Below, one piece after another: positions 41,472 through 49,436 of a stretch of DNA of 53,855 bases. Each line of letters starts with the position of its first letter. Position 1 is the first letter of the stretch. The stretch is from Gammaproteobacteria bacterium. Its GTDB lineage: Bacteria > Pseudomonadota > Gammaproteobacteria > Steroidobacterales > Steroidobacteraceae. Where the stretch lies: assembly GCA_020029535.1 (NCBI GenBank), contig JAIBJM010000009.1:1-53855 (forward strand), read 5' to 3'. Below the pieces are notes generated by a model. It searched no databases, was not told the DNA's origin, and was given only the letters and a program-made list of their open reading frames with translations. Position numbers and translations under genes: made by a program.

Positions 41472-42615
41472 GCCGGTCTCCGCTCCAGCTGAGTGCCAGC
41501 CCGAACTCGGACCCGCGTGCGGTGTCGCTGTACAACGCGCGCGCGCGCTGCAGCGCATGTGCAGCCGACGCCACCAGGCTCCAGTTCTGCGTCAGCCGCC
41601 TCGATAATGCCGCATCGACACGCCAGTAGCGCACGCTGTCGGCGCTCGATTGCGCCGCGTCCAGCAATTCGACACTGCGGATTTCGCTGAGATTTGCGCT
41701 GATGCCGGTCCGCTCGCTGATCTGCGCGGTCCAGCGCAGGCTGATATCGTCGCGTTGGGTCAGCAGACCGCGACCGGTCGGCGACTCGCTGCGTCCGGCC
41801 AATGCGCTCAAGGTCCAGCCTTCACCTCTGCGCGACAACTCCGCGCGATACAGCATGCCTTGATCGGTGGTGCCCGATCGGCGACGCCACGACGGCCCGG
41901 TGGACAGATTCGTCGTCCACAGCTCCGACAGGTTGATCCGCAAGCCGAGATTGACGGCGGCATTTTCGGAGGGTACCGACTGTTCGCTGGTCATGCGGCC
42001 CGCCGACAGGCTGGTGGAAAGCACTGTGCGTTCGCTGAGCATTCTCTGCGCACCCAGTTGCGCGGAACTGTAGCGATAGTTGCCCAGCTCCGACTGCGCG
42101 TTGCCGGGATAGCGGGTGTCGAGCCAGCTGGCGGACACCTGCATCGTGGTCCGCTCAGTGAACTGCCGGCTTGCGCCCAGTGTTGCACCGACGGCCTCGT
42201 GACGCTGATTGCCCTGCGTCAGGCCGGTGGTGCCCAGCTCGCTGGTCAGCGTGGTATCCCGGACGAAACTCGCCGAAGCGTCAAACGCCGCTTTTTCGCC
42301 CTGCCAACCCAGGGCTGCCGCGAGCTGCTGTTCGTCCCGATCGAGATCGTCATCGCGCCGGTAGCGCTGCGCACGCACCCGCGGCGCGATGCTCATCAGC
42401 ATCCGCTCGGTCTGGCGCTGCCAGCTCAGCCCCAGATCTGCGGCAAGCGAATCGCTGCTGACATCGCCGTCGGGCACCATCCGTGCATTGGTCCGCGATT
42501 GCACCGAGATCTGACCGCCCGGCACCCAGCTGTATTCGGCAGCGCGCACCGGCGCCGTCATCGCCAGCCCCGGCAACAGCAATGTGGCGGCCAGGCGCGC
42601 TGCGGATGCATTCAC
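41461..42615 (-). CDS. Outer-membrane beta-barrel protein of the polysaccharide operon (EpsL-like)
   Basis: A 384-residue protein with a signal peptide (cut near PVRAAEYSW). Alternating strands follow, such as VGATLGASRQFTERTTMQVSASWLD, AQLGAQRMLSERTVLSTSLSAGR and LVASAAHALQRARALYSD, with a weak last strand FGLALSW. It resembles outer-membrane barrels found between Wza/EpsE and EpsF genes at exosortase loci; a role as export channel partner is plausible because the Wza here is the short form. It overlaps its neighbours at both ends. Confidence 0.8.
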   Translation of the reverse strand: MNASAARLAATLLLPGLAMTAPVRAAEYSWVPGGQISVQSRTNARMVPDGDVSSDSLAADLGLSWQRQTERMLMSIAPRVRAQRYRRDDDLDRDEQQLAAALGWQGEKAAFDASASFVRDTTLTSELGTTGLTQGNQRHEAVGATLGASRQFTERTTMQVSASWLDTRYPGNAQSELGNYRYSSAQLGAQRMLSERTVLSTSLSAGRMTSEQSVPSENAAVNLGLRINLSELWTTNLSTGPSWRRRSGTTDQGMLYRAELSRRGEGWTLSALAGRSESPTGRGLLTQRDDISLRWTAQISERTGISANLSEIRSVELLDAAQSSADSVRYWRVDAALSRRLTQNWSLVASAAHALQRARALYSDTARGSEFGLALSWSGDRHVN

Positions 42616-43214
42616 GGCACCACCACGGTGTCGCCGTTCTTCAGCAGGATGTTCTGCTCGAGCTTGCGGCCAGCCGCCACTTCCTCATAACGGAATGGCA
42701 GTGCGCTCTGCCTGCCGTCTTCGCGGCGCAGGATGCGGATGTCATTCAGCGAGGCGAACTGGGCGGCGCCACCCGCAAGACTGATCGATTGCATGACATC
42801 CAGCGGCCGGCTGAAAGCGAATTCACCGGGGCGATTGACCTTGCCGACCACATAGACGCGATTGCCGCCGATACCCTTGACCGCCACGGTGACAACCGGA
42901 TCGGGTACGTACTTGCGCAGACTCTGGTTGATCGATTGCCGCAACTCATCAGGCGTGCGGCCGCCAGCGCGTTGCTCGCCGGCCAGCGGAAACGACAGCC
43001 CGCCATCAGGACGCACCAGCACTTCGCCCTGCAGCTCCGGCTCCTTCCATACCGAGATCGTCAGCAGATCGCCGGGCTGGATGCGATAAGGCTCGGGCGC
43101 CGGCTCCGCAGCGTGCGCGGCAGCGCCCGCCGCCAGCAGCAATACGACCGTCGCTTTGTAATACTTATGCATTGCACTGCACGCGTAGCGAAACATCGAT
43201 GTCATCGTCGACAT
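42612..43214 (-). CDS. Polysaccharide export protein (short Wza/EpsE type)
   Basis: A 200-residue periplasmic protein with a signal peptide (…ATVVLLLAAGAAAHA). The poly-export domain reads YRIQPGDLLTISVWKEPELQGEVLVRPDGGLSFPLAG, and the SLBB domain reads VTVAVKGIGGNRVYVVGKVNRPGEF. It ends LKNGDTVVVP and lacks the C-terminal helix by which E. coli Wza crosses the outer membrane. This is usual for the EpsE form at exosortase loci. The start at 43214 follows an AGGGG site; ATG 43172 is an alternative. It overlaps the barrel gene by 4 nt. Confidence 0.92.
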   Translation of the reverse strand: MSTMTSMFRYACSAMHKYYKATVVLLLAAGAAAHAAEPAPEPYRIQPGDLLTISVWKEPELQGEVLVRPDGGLSFPLAGEQRAGGRTPDELRQSINQSLRKYVPDPVVTVAVKGIGGNRVYVVGKVNRPGEFAFSRPLDVMQSISLAGGAAQFASLNDIRILRREDGRQSALPFRYEEVAAGRKLEQNILLKNGDTVVVP

Positions 43215-43229
43215 GCGTGGAAACCCCTA

Positions 43230-43715
43230 TTAAGCCGTATGAACTGTGACAATCGCCTGCTTGCGCAGCAGGCGGGACGCGCAGGCAAGACCGGTCGCCA
43301 GCAGCCAGAGGCTGGCGGGCAGCGGTACGGAATTCATCGGCGAGAACTGCACATCGAGTGTGTACAGGCCCAGGCTCCGGGCGCCCTGGGCAATGCCGAA
43401 AATGCTGGTCGAGAACACCTGCTGCGCGCTGACGGTCAGGTACAGGGCGCCCGGACCGGTAACGGTCTGCAGATGAGTGCCGCCGCTGTTCAGATCCAGT
43501 CGCAACGACTGCAGCACCGAGGTGAAATTGACGTCGCTGAGCGTGATGGTGACGGTACCGGCGGTCGTCGCCCGAAAGTCGGTGACCGACTGGTTTCTGC
43601 CGAGTACCGGTACGGCGTCGTAGAAACTGCCGCTGTCCGTCAGTGAAACCACATCAGCCATGGCCGGAGCGATACCCAGCAGCAAGCACAGCGGCAACGC
43701 GCGCAACGGATTCAT
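43230..43715 (-). CDS. Small VPLPA-CTERM protein with one copy of the repeat module
   Basis: A 161-residue secreted protein: signal peptide (1-20, cut after IAPAMA), a single beta-rich domain and a C-terminal sorting signal SVPLPASLWLLATGL (about 129-143) followed by basic RLLRKQ. The domain (VTITLSDVNFTSVLQSLRL ... SLGLYTLDV) matches the ~100-residue unit repeated five times in the 13914-15899 protein; the distance from the Asp to the later Tyr strand, 57 residues, is close to the 54-59 in those repeats. VPLPA signals are cut by XrtD, encoded at 20038-21600. It is coupled to the RHH gene upstream by a 4-nt overlap and precedes the export gene by 15 nt. Confidence 0.85.
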   Translation of the reverse strand: MNPLRALPLCLLLGIAPAMADVVSLTDSGSFYDAVPVLGRNQSVTDFRATTAGTVTITLSDVNFTSVLQSLRLDLNSGGTHLQTVTGPGALYLTVSAQQVFSTSIFGIAQGARSLGLYTLDVQFSPMNSVPLPASLWLLATGLACASRLLRKQAIVTVHTA

Positions 43716-44218
43716 GCGGCCTCGCCCTGGTCGGCGACACCATTGCCGCCCACGCGTGCCGCATAGCCATACTTTTCGTACAGATAGCGACGCAGCGTCT
43801 GCGATAGCTGCTCGCTTTCGCCGGATGGCGTATCGCCGTTGTGATGACTGCCGATCCTCGACAGCCGCAGCATGGCGTAGGACTGATGCGTGGCACTCAT
43901 CGCCATCAGCTGGATGTCCTCGAGATCCATGCGCGCAGCCGGCTCGACGCCATCATTGATGATGCCTTCCAGACGCGCGACATCGATGTCCAGATAGCGG
44001 AACAGCTCCGCGGCGATCTCGGCAAACACCGGTACCAGATTGCGTCCGCGCACGCTGCCATCAGCCAGCGGCCCGAATCGGGTCAGCATGGTCTTCACGG
44101 CGAAGCGGATCACATCCGAATCCCTGACCCCAAGGCGTTTCGCCAATCTCTTGATACTGCGGATATCCGCGGCACTCATACGAATCGACATTGCCTGCTT
44201 GCGGCTATCCATGCTCAT
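43712..44218 (-). CDS. Ribbon-helix-helix DNA-binding protein at the head of the polysaccharide operon
   Basis: A 168-residue protein. Residues about 9-48 (AMSIRMSAADIRSIKRLAKRL, then DSDVIRFAVKTMLTRFG) fit a ribbon-helix-helix domain: a short strand followed by two helices. The remainder (LVPVFAEIAAELFRYLDIDVARLEGII and a C-terminal RYLYEKYGYA) is helical and not recognised. It is the first gene of the long leftward operon and overlaps the VPLPA-CTERM gene by 4 nt. An 8-bp direct repeat (44250-44271) lies just upstream, the kind of site RHH proteins bind. A GGAG-containing site precedes the start. I infer an autoregulated controller of the locus. Confidence 0.7.
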   Translation of the reverse strand: MSMDSRKQAMSIRMSAADIRSIKRLAKRLGVRDSDVIRFAVKTMLTRFGPLADGSVRGRNLVPVFAEIAAELFRYLDIDVARLEGIINDGVEPAARMDLEDIQLMAMSATHQSYAMLRLSRIGSHHNGDTPSGESEQLSQTLRRYLYEKYGYAARVGGNGVADQGEAA

Positions 44219-44249
44219 GCGTGTCTCCCTTCGCCTCCAGAACTCGAAA

Positions 44250-44271
44250 CTTGTTGTGGTGTTCTTGTTGT
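44250..44271. promoter_or_regulatory. Direct repeat CTTGTTGT-N6-CTTGTTGT, candidate RHH operator
   Basis: Two identical 8-bp units at 44250-44257 and 44264-44271, 14 bp apart, lie 32 nt before the RHH gene. RHH regulators commonly bind short tandem repeats, so this is a candidate autoregulatory site. The promoter itself is not evident. Confidence 0.45.
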
Positions 44272-44280
44272 AGTTGCTTT

Positions 44281-44808
44281 TCAGTGCGTGCCGGCTCGCC
44301 GGCGCGCGAGGCCAAGCAGCCCAAGCAGCCCCGAACCCAGTAACGCCAGACCGCCGGGCAACGGAGTCGGCGTCACCTCCTCATCGGGGTAATGCCAATC
44401 GTGATCTCGCCAGTCTTTCCAGTGCTTCCAGCCCTTCCAGCCGCTCCAGCCTCGATGACGTCCGGGATGTCGGTGGTCATCGTCATCGTGATCGTCAAAC
44501 CTGCGCCAGCCGAGGAAATCGACCCAGGCGCCCAATGAGGTGGAGCGCGACGATCCGGACTTGTCATGCGCGTCCTCACCGGATCCGTTGTGCATCAGGA
44601 TCGTGATGGGAATTTCTTCCAGCTTTACGCCACGCCCGAAACGGTCGTGTTCGTCATCGCAAAGCGAGCGAATGGAGGAAACGCTGAATTTCTGCAGCGC
44701 GGTCGCGGGCGCCTCGCAGGTACGCCCCATGCTGGCCAGCGCCGCCATCGGCGTACAGGTCAGGGCGCAGATTGCAGCCACCGCCGTGAGCTCCCGTGTA
44801 TGCCGCAT
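44281..44808 (-). CDS. PEP-CTERM-type protein with a His/Asp/Trp-rich region
   Basis: A 175-residue secreted protein from ATG 44808 (AGGAAAC site upstream). The signal peptide runs to about residue 25 (PMAALAS). The mature part has two cysteines (TCEAP, SLCDDEHD). A charged low-complexity block at about 118-143 has alternating His, Asp, Trp and Arg (HDDDDHRHPGRHRGWSGW and WKHWKDWRDHDW). The tail is TPTPLPGGLALLGSGLLGLLGL plus RRR, a PEP-CTERM-like sorting signal with PLPG in place of VPLPA. Substrate of XrtD or of another exosortase is open. The His/Asp block could bind metal (inference). Confidence 0.8.
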   Translation of the reverse strand: MRHTRELTAVAAICALTCTPMAALASMGRTCEAPATALQKFSVSSIRSLCDDEHDRFGRGVKLEEIPITILMHNGSGEDAHDKSGSSRSTSLGAWVDFLGWRRFDDHDDDDHRHPGRHRGWSGWKGWKHWKDWRDHDWHYPDEEVTPTPLPGGLALLGSGLLGLLGLARRRAGTH

Positions 44809-44954
44809 GTTCCGTTTCCTGTTGTCTGTCCCGATGTCAACGACATGGTCCACAAAACAGGTGACAGGAACTTGACGTCTTTTTGAAGATCCAGCACCGC
44901 CTGCGGAGCATCCGTCCGGATCTCCGCATATGCCCGCTGCCGAGCCGCCTGCCC

Positions 44955-44982
44955 CGATCGCCAACCACGTTGCTGGCGATCG
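44955..44982. repeat. Nine-base-pair inverted repeat downstream of the DUF4114-like gene
   Basis: CGATCGCCA (44955-44963) and TGGCGATCG (44974-44982) pair around a 10-nt loop, about 25 nt past the stop of the leftward gene at 45008. No T-run follows, so it may be a transcript-end hairpin or a factor-dependent terminator. Confidence 0.5.
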
Positions 44983-45007
44983 TCGTTGTCAGGCTATGTT
45001 CGATGCG

Positions 45008-45784
45008 CTAGCTGCGCGCTTGCGTCCCTCCTCTCCGCCCGATGCCGGCCAGCCCCAGCAGACCTGTGGCCAGCAGCCACACAGCAGCGGGAAGCGGTAC
45101 CGGCGTGATGTCCCGGACCAGCACCACGAAGTCCTGGTAGTCGTGATCGCCGCCGTTGGGCAGGTCTTCCCAGGCGAGGATGTAATCGTTGCTGTCGAAC
45201 AGCGAGCCACGCACATGGCTGGGCACGCGGTTATTGCTCAGAAAATTCGTGTCGGTGCCCTGGTAGGCGAGCATGTGGTCGTTGCCGTCGCCATTGAGCG
45301 CCGTATCGCTGTAGTAGTACGGATCGCTCGATTGCTGGCCGTCCAGCCCCACGACGTACAGGTAGAAGCCGATCGTCTGGCTGGCGAAAGTTGTCTGGTA
45401 ATTGCCGTTGACGCGAACCTCGTAGCCACCGGAGACGGACGTGAACGTAATGCTCTTCTGGGCGTTGGCATCGGCGTTGCCATTGAACACCTGGATACGT
45501 TGCCCGCTGATCGGGTCGTAGATGCCGAAGCGGTTGGTGTCCTCGTAGCCGGCCAGCTCAAGCAGGATGGTGGCCGAAGAGCTGCCATCGCTAACCCAGG
45601 CCGCATCGGTCGTGGCGCAGTTGGCGACGTTCAGTACGCCATTGCCGAGCAGGGTATTGAAACTGGATTGCAGCGAGGGTTCGTTGCCGTTTGACAGCGG
45701 AGCGCATGCTGCCTGCACGGAGTTGCTTGCCGCCGCGCTGGCTACTGCAACCGCCGCGGCAATCCACTGCCGCCAGCCTGTCAT
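45008..45784 (-). CDS. VPLPA-CTERM protein with DUF4114-like domain
   Basis: A 258-residue secreted protein: signal peptide (cut near SNSVQA), a domain with GNGVLNVANCATTDAAWV, GGYEVRVNGNYQTTFASQTIGFYLYV, and near the end AWEDLPNGGDHDYQDFVVLVRD. The last matches the acidic DHDYQD motif of DUF4114, a possible calcium-binding surface domain. The tail TPVPLPAAVWLLATGLLGLAGIGRR is a classical VPLPA-CTERM signal for XrtD. The start at 45784 has GGCGG six nt upstream. It stands alone behind a 240-nt AT-rich control region. Confidence 0.85.
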   Translation of the reverse strand: MTGWRQWIAAAVAVASAAASNSVQAACAPLSNGNEPSLQSSFNTLLGNGVLNVANCATTDAAWVSDGSSSATILLELAGYEDTNRFGIYDPISGQRIQVFNGNADANAQKSITFTSVSGGYEVRVNGNYQTTFASQTIGFYLYVVGLDGQQSSDPYYYSDTALNGDGNDHMLAYQGTDTNFLSNNRVPSHVRGSLFDSNDYILAWEDLPNGGDHDYQDFVVLVRDITPVPLPAAVWLLATGLLGLAGIGRRGGTQARS

Positions 45785-46024
45785 GCACATCCGCCGCACT
45801 CCCACTGATTGCGGCGAGTGTCTTATGCAGGCGATGTATGAAAGGTGATAGCCAGTTTAAGGTTTTTTAACAAAAACGTAGCCAATACATAGGCTTACTG
45901 GCATACATTCAAATACACAATCAACAGTCGAGCGTAACTCGCAGATGAGCAGTTCGTCTTACATAATCCATACATACATATAGAGGGCAACAGGCCCTGA
46001 GGCCCGTGCGGGGAACCGTGGCGA
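45785..46024 (-). promoter_or_regulatory. AT-rich control region upstream of the DUF4114-like VPLPA-CTERM gene
   Basis: This 240-nt gap is much richer in A/T than its surroundings. It holds inverted repeats GTTTTT/AAAAAC (45862-45877) and GTAGCC/GGCTTAC (45878-45898), and several TGTATG words. A leftward TGGC-N7-TTTCA word at about 45852-45837 partly resembles a -24/-12 site but lacks the conserved G of the -12 element. I cannot assign a promoter with confidence; no gene is seen here. Confidence 0.4.
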
Positions 46025-46687
46025 CTATTTGGCCGGAGCAGCGGCCTTGGGAGCGGCGAGCTTTAGCTCGGCAGCACGATAGCGCGTATCGTCGATCAGG
46101 TTCTCGAGCCGCGCGCGCGACACGCGCGTGAACGGTTCATGCGAGGCCATCGAACTGAAAAAGCCGCGCTCCTCGAGGCGCGTCAGCACTTCACCGTTGA
46201 GTTTGTACAGCTGCAGATTGGCGTCGATGCAGGTGTTCAGCTCACGCTCCCGCGCGGCCAACTCGTTGCGCACCCGCGTGCGGTCGCCCTCGACATTGCC
46301 CAGCGTCTGGGTGGTCTCGCGGAACTTGCCGATCAGCTCGTCGAACTGCGACTTCTGCCGTTCCATCGATTGTTCGGTGGTCTCCTTCGATGAGGTCAGT
46401 GCGCGCAGACTCGCGTCGGCGGACTGCGCCTGCTGACGCAGACCCGCCTGCGCACCCTTGAGCTTCGTTGCTTCGGTGCGTGCCGCTTGCAGTTCCTTCT
46501 TGAGCTTGTCGTTTTCGCCTTGCAGCGCCGTGCGCTCAGCCGCGGCCTGCTGCAACTGCTGCTGCAGCGCCTGTAGCTGCGCGCCGCCGGTGGAGCTGGC
46601 AGCGGGCTGGCGCTGCGTCTGCGCAGAGGCGGTGGTCGCCGCCGCCATGAACAGCACTGCGGTTGCGCAAGCAAAGCGGATCTTCAT
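46025..46687 (-). CDS. Periplasmic coiled-coil protein of the ExbBD-TonB-porin cluster
   Basis: A 220-residue protein with a signal peptide (ATTASAQTQ region) and a long coiled coil from about residue 35 to 150 (LQALQQQLQQAAAERTALQG, NDKLKKELQAARTEATKLKG). A conserved-looking C-terminal part follows (LNTCIDANLQLYKLNGEVLTRLEERG and RLENLIDDTRYRAAELKL). ATG 46687 has an AGGAG site six nt upstream, better placed than ATG 46693. Function unknown; it is the last gene of the cluster after the porin gene and may connect the porin to the TonB complex or cell wall (inference). Confidence 0.7.
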   Translation of the reverse strand: MKIRFACATAVLFMAAATTASAQTQRQPAASSTGGAQLQALQQQLQQAAAERTALQGENDKLKKELQAARTEATKLKGAQAGLRQQAQSADASLRALTSSKETTEQSMERQKSQFDELIGKFRETTQTLGNVEGDRTRVRNELAARERELNTCIDANLQLYKLNGEVLTRLEERGFFSSMASHEPFTRVSRARLENLIDDTRYRAAELKLAAPKAAAPAK

Positions 46688-46709
46688 GTGCATCTCCTGC
46701 CCTGGCCGC

Positions 46710-48344
46710 TCAGAACTGCGCGTTCAGATCCAGCTGCCACACATCGATGCCCAGCGGCGCGCCGTCGACTTCATTGGCGGTCAGCATGCGCAGCCGCAGC
46801 CAGGTCGCGCGCGACAGACCGAGATCGAAGCCCAGCTGATAGCCCTTGGCGTCGGTGCCACCGAGGTGGAAGTCCGAGTCGGTGAAGGCATCCAGCACCG
46901 CGTCGCGCTCCAGGTAGCGGTACTGCATGAAGGCGCGCCACTGCCAGCGCTCGGCAATCGTCGGCCAACCGAAGGTCACGCCGGCGTCGTAGCCGCCGAC
47001 CTTTTCCTCGGCCAGCGTGCCGGTACGCGCATAAACCTCATCGCTCTTCCAGCCGATGTTCTTTACGTACTCGCCGGTGAAGATCACATGCAGCGGACCG
47101 AAGGCGGCGATGTCGAGCGACAGATTGGCGTTGATGAGCCGGTATTCGCCGGCCAGCGCGTAAAGGTTGGTGGAGGGATCCGCATCGTTGCGGATATCGA
47201 ACAGCGTATTGCCTTTCTGAAGATACTTCGGCGCGGTGTAATTCAGCAGTGTGCTGTCGAAAGCATTGCGCTGGCCGGCAATGTTGCGGAAGTCGAAGTA
47301 GCCGCCGGTGAGGCGCAGTTTCGTGGCGCTGCCAAATGGCAGTTCGACACCCAGTTGCCCGCCGAGCAGCCATTTGTCTTTCGTCGTCAATTCTTCTTCC
47401 TGCAGCGGGAATGCGCCCAACGTCAGAAAGGCGCCGCGCTCCATGCGTCCGGGGCTGCGGTCGAACAGGTCGACAGCGTAGCCCAGCGACAGGCCTTCGA
47501 AGCTCAGGTCGCTGTCCCAGATCAGTTCGCTGGTGCTGACGAAGGGATTACCGAAGCGGCCGAAGCGGAAATCCAGTTCCTGGCGGCGGTTGAACACCGG
47601 ATTCCACATGATGGCGGCGCGATCGAGGTTGACGCTCCAGCGCCCACCATAGGTGCCCAACGTCTGGTTGGTGGAGTTCGGTGCGCGGATATTGCCGCTG
47701 GTCAGCCGCACGTCGCCTTTGAAGGCGCCGCCGAGTCGTGCTGCCATGCCGAGGCGTGCGCGGCCAACCAGCCGCTGGCGATTCTCGGTAACATTGAGGA
47801 GCGCATTGACGCCAGCTGGGCTGACACCGCCAGCGTCGTTGACGGCATTGAAGTTCAGGTAGTAGTTGGTGACGTTATCGTCGGCGTACTGTGCGCCCTC
47901 GCCGCGCACACGCACGTCGCCATAGATGTCGAGGTTCTGCGCCCAGCCGGGCAACGCGGCCGGCACGCCCCAACCCTCGCGCTTGGCCAGCTTCGATACG
48001 TCCTCGACCACCTCGGCGCGGATATCGCCGCGCACGCGGTCGCTGATCTGCTGCTGCACGATCTCCGGCACATGGGTCACGCGTACCGCGTCGCGCTCCA
48101 CCTCGTCCGCTTTCGCTCCGGCGGCCGCAGCCTCGGTGGCCTTCTTCTGCGCCGCCTGCACCATGGCTTCGGCCTGTTCGCGCGTGATGACACCGCGCTG
48201 CACCAGCGCCTCCAGCAAGCCGATGACGGTATTGCGCAGTTCTTCCATCGACTGCGTGCTCTCGGCGGCCGACGCCAGTGGCGACGCCGTCAGCAGTGTG
48301 GCAGCCAGCATCGCCGCCGGCCCTGCAATTCTGAAATTCCTCAT
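46710..48344 (-). CDS. Putative porin of a dedicated ExbBD-TonB system
   Basis: A 544-residue outer-membrane protein with a signal peptide (cut near PLASAAES). A short coiled coil/periplasmic part follows (MEELRNTVIGLLEALVQRGVITREQAEAMVQAA), then a 16- or 18-stranded barrel (NLDIYGDVRVRGEGAQY start; final WQLDLNAQF ending in Phe). It matches putative porins that lie beside ExbB-ExbD-TonB genes in gammaproteobacteria. ATG 48344 has an AGGAAA site, so it is preferred over 48362. No plug domain is present, so how TonB would act on it is open. Confidence 0.8.
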   Translation of the reverse strand: MRNFRIAGPAAMLAATLLTASPLASAAESTQSMEELRNTVIGLLEALVQRGVITREQAEAMVQAAQKKATEAAAAGAKADEVERDAVRVTHVPEIVQQQISDRVRGDIRAEVVEDVSKLAKREGWGVPAALPGWAQNLDIYGDVRVRGEGAQYADDNVTNYYLNFNAVNDAGGVSPAGVNALLNVTENRQRLVGRARLGMAARLGGAFKGDVRLTSGNIRAPNSTNQTLGTYGGRWSVNLDRAAIMWNPVFNRRQELDFRFGRFGNPFVSTSELIWDSDLSFEGLSLGYAVDLFDRSPGRMERGAFLTLGAFPLQEEELTTKDKWLLGGQLGVELPFGSATKLRLTGGYFDFRNIAGQRNAFDSTLLNYTAPKYLQKGNTLFDIRNDADPSTNLYALAGEYRLINANLSLDIAAFGPLHVIFTGEYVKNIGWKSDEVYARTGTLAEEKVGGYDAGVTFGWPTIAERWQWRAFMQYRYLERDAVLDAFTDSDFHLGGTDAKGYQLGFDLGLSRATWLRLRMLTANEVDGAPLGIDVWQLDLNAQF

Positions 48345-48371
48345 GACCGTGTTTCCTGTCATTGAATACTG

Positions 48372-49013
48372 TCAGCCGCGCGACACCACGCGCAGCGTGA
48401 TCGGTTGCGGCATCTCGATCGGCGGCGCGTCGCGCAACCGGGTGACGCGCGTCAACGCCTCGCGGATCGCGCCGTCGAGCTGCGCATTACCGGTGGTCTG
48501 CGTCAACGCGATGCGCTCGACCGTGCCATCCTTCGCCAGCCACACGCGTACCACCACCTGGTAGCTGCCCTTGCGGATCTGTTCGTCCTCCGCCAGTACC
48601 TGCTGGATGCTGTCGCGCACCAGTGTCGTGTACCAGCCGAACGAGGTGCCGCTGCCGATCAGGTCGCGACCGCCCTTGCGTGCCGCGAGACCGAAACCGT
48701 CGGAACCCGCACTGCCATCGGCATCCAGCCCCAGCTGCTCGGCGGCGGATTCCTGTGGCGGCGTATCCTCCGGTACCGACTCCGGCAATGGCTCCTCGAT
48801 CTTCTCTTCCGGCGGCGGCGGCGGTGGTGGCGGCTCTTCCGGGGGCGGTGGCGGACGTATCAGCTGTATGTTCTGCACCACCTGACGCGCCGGCTCCTCC
48901 GGCTTGTTGAGCATGTTGTAAACCATCCACACAAAGCCGATCACCACCGCCAGCACGATCAGCGTGCCGATGGCCATCGGCACATAACGTGCGACTGGTT
49001 TCTTCGCCGCCAT
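48372..49013 (-). CDS. TonB-family energy transducer
   Basis: A 213-residue inner-membrane protein: a span at about residues 13-35 (MAIGTLIVLAVVIGFVWMVY), a proline/glutamate-rich stretch (RPPPPPEEPPPPPPPPEEK) to cross the periplasm, and a TonB C-terminal domain (YTTLVRDSIQQVLAEDE, SYQVVVRVWLAKDGTVERIAL, LDGAIREALTRV). Energy from ExbB-ExbD is passed to an outer-membrane protein, here probably the adjacent porin. It follows exbD by 15 nt. Confidence 0.9.
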   Translation of the reverse strand: MAAKKPVARYVPMAIGTLIVLAVVIGFVWMVYNMLNKPEEPARQVVQNIQLIRPPPPPEEPPPPPPPPEEKIEEPLPESVPEDTPPQESAAEQLGLDADGSAGSDGFGLAARKGGRDLIGSGTSFGWYTTLVRDSIQQVLAEDEQIRKGSYQVVVRVWLAKDGTVERIALTQTTGNAQLDGAIREALTRVTRLRDAPPIEMPQPITLRVVSRG

Positions 49014-49028
49014 CGCGCCGTACCCGGT

Positions 49029-49436
49029 TCACTTCACGACGCGCTGCGTGACCAGACCCAGCTGCGTGATCTCCAGCCGTCCCATCAGGTCCAGCACATC
49101 GACCACCTTCTGGTACTGCACCGTCGAGTCGCCCTTGACGATCACCGGCAGCTCCGGATCAGCGGCCTTGTACTGGCGCAGCAGGTTCTCGAGCTCCTGC
49201 AACGTCACCGGATAGGCATCGAGATAGATCGTGCCGTCGGCAGTCACCGATACCGCCTTGGTCTTCGGTTTGGCGATTGACGGCGCCTCGCTGGCCTTGG
49301 GCAAGTTGACCTTGATGCCCTGCACCGAAGCGGTGGTCATGATGATGAAGATCACCAGCAGCACGTAGGCCAGATCCAGCATCGGCGTGATGTTGATCTC
49401 GTCGTAGACGTCTTTTTCTTCGGCGGAAGCGCTCAT
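49029..49436 (-). CDS. exbD: ExbD/TolR family protein
   Basis: A 135-residue ExbD-type protein: short cytoplasmic head EEKDVYDEINITPMLDLAYVLLVIFIIMTTA with the membrane Asp of the proton path (NITPMLDLAY), then a periplasmic domain (GIKVNLPKASEAPS, VSVTADGTIYLDAYPVTLQELENLL, VIVKGDSTVQYQKVVDVLDLMG). It partners the ExbB protein encoded upstream, whose stop shares one base with this start. Confidence 0.92.
   Translation of the reverse strand: MSASAEEKDVYDEINITPMLDLAYVLLVIFIIMTTASVQGIKVNLPKASEAPSIAKPKTKAVSVTADGTIYLDAYPVTLQELENLLRQYKAADPELPVIVKGDSTVQYQKVVDVLDLMGRLEITQLGLVTQRVVK

Noticed and set aside
45837-45852. Possible sigma54 promoter before the DUF4114-like VPLPA gene.
   Set aside because: The -24 part fits, but the conserved G of the -12 element is missing, so it is not called as a promoter.
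45985-46020. GGCC-rich hairpin after the coiled-coil gene as a terminator.
   Set aside because: Only 4-bp arms and no T-run.
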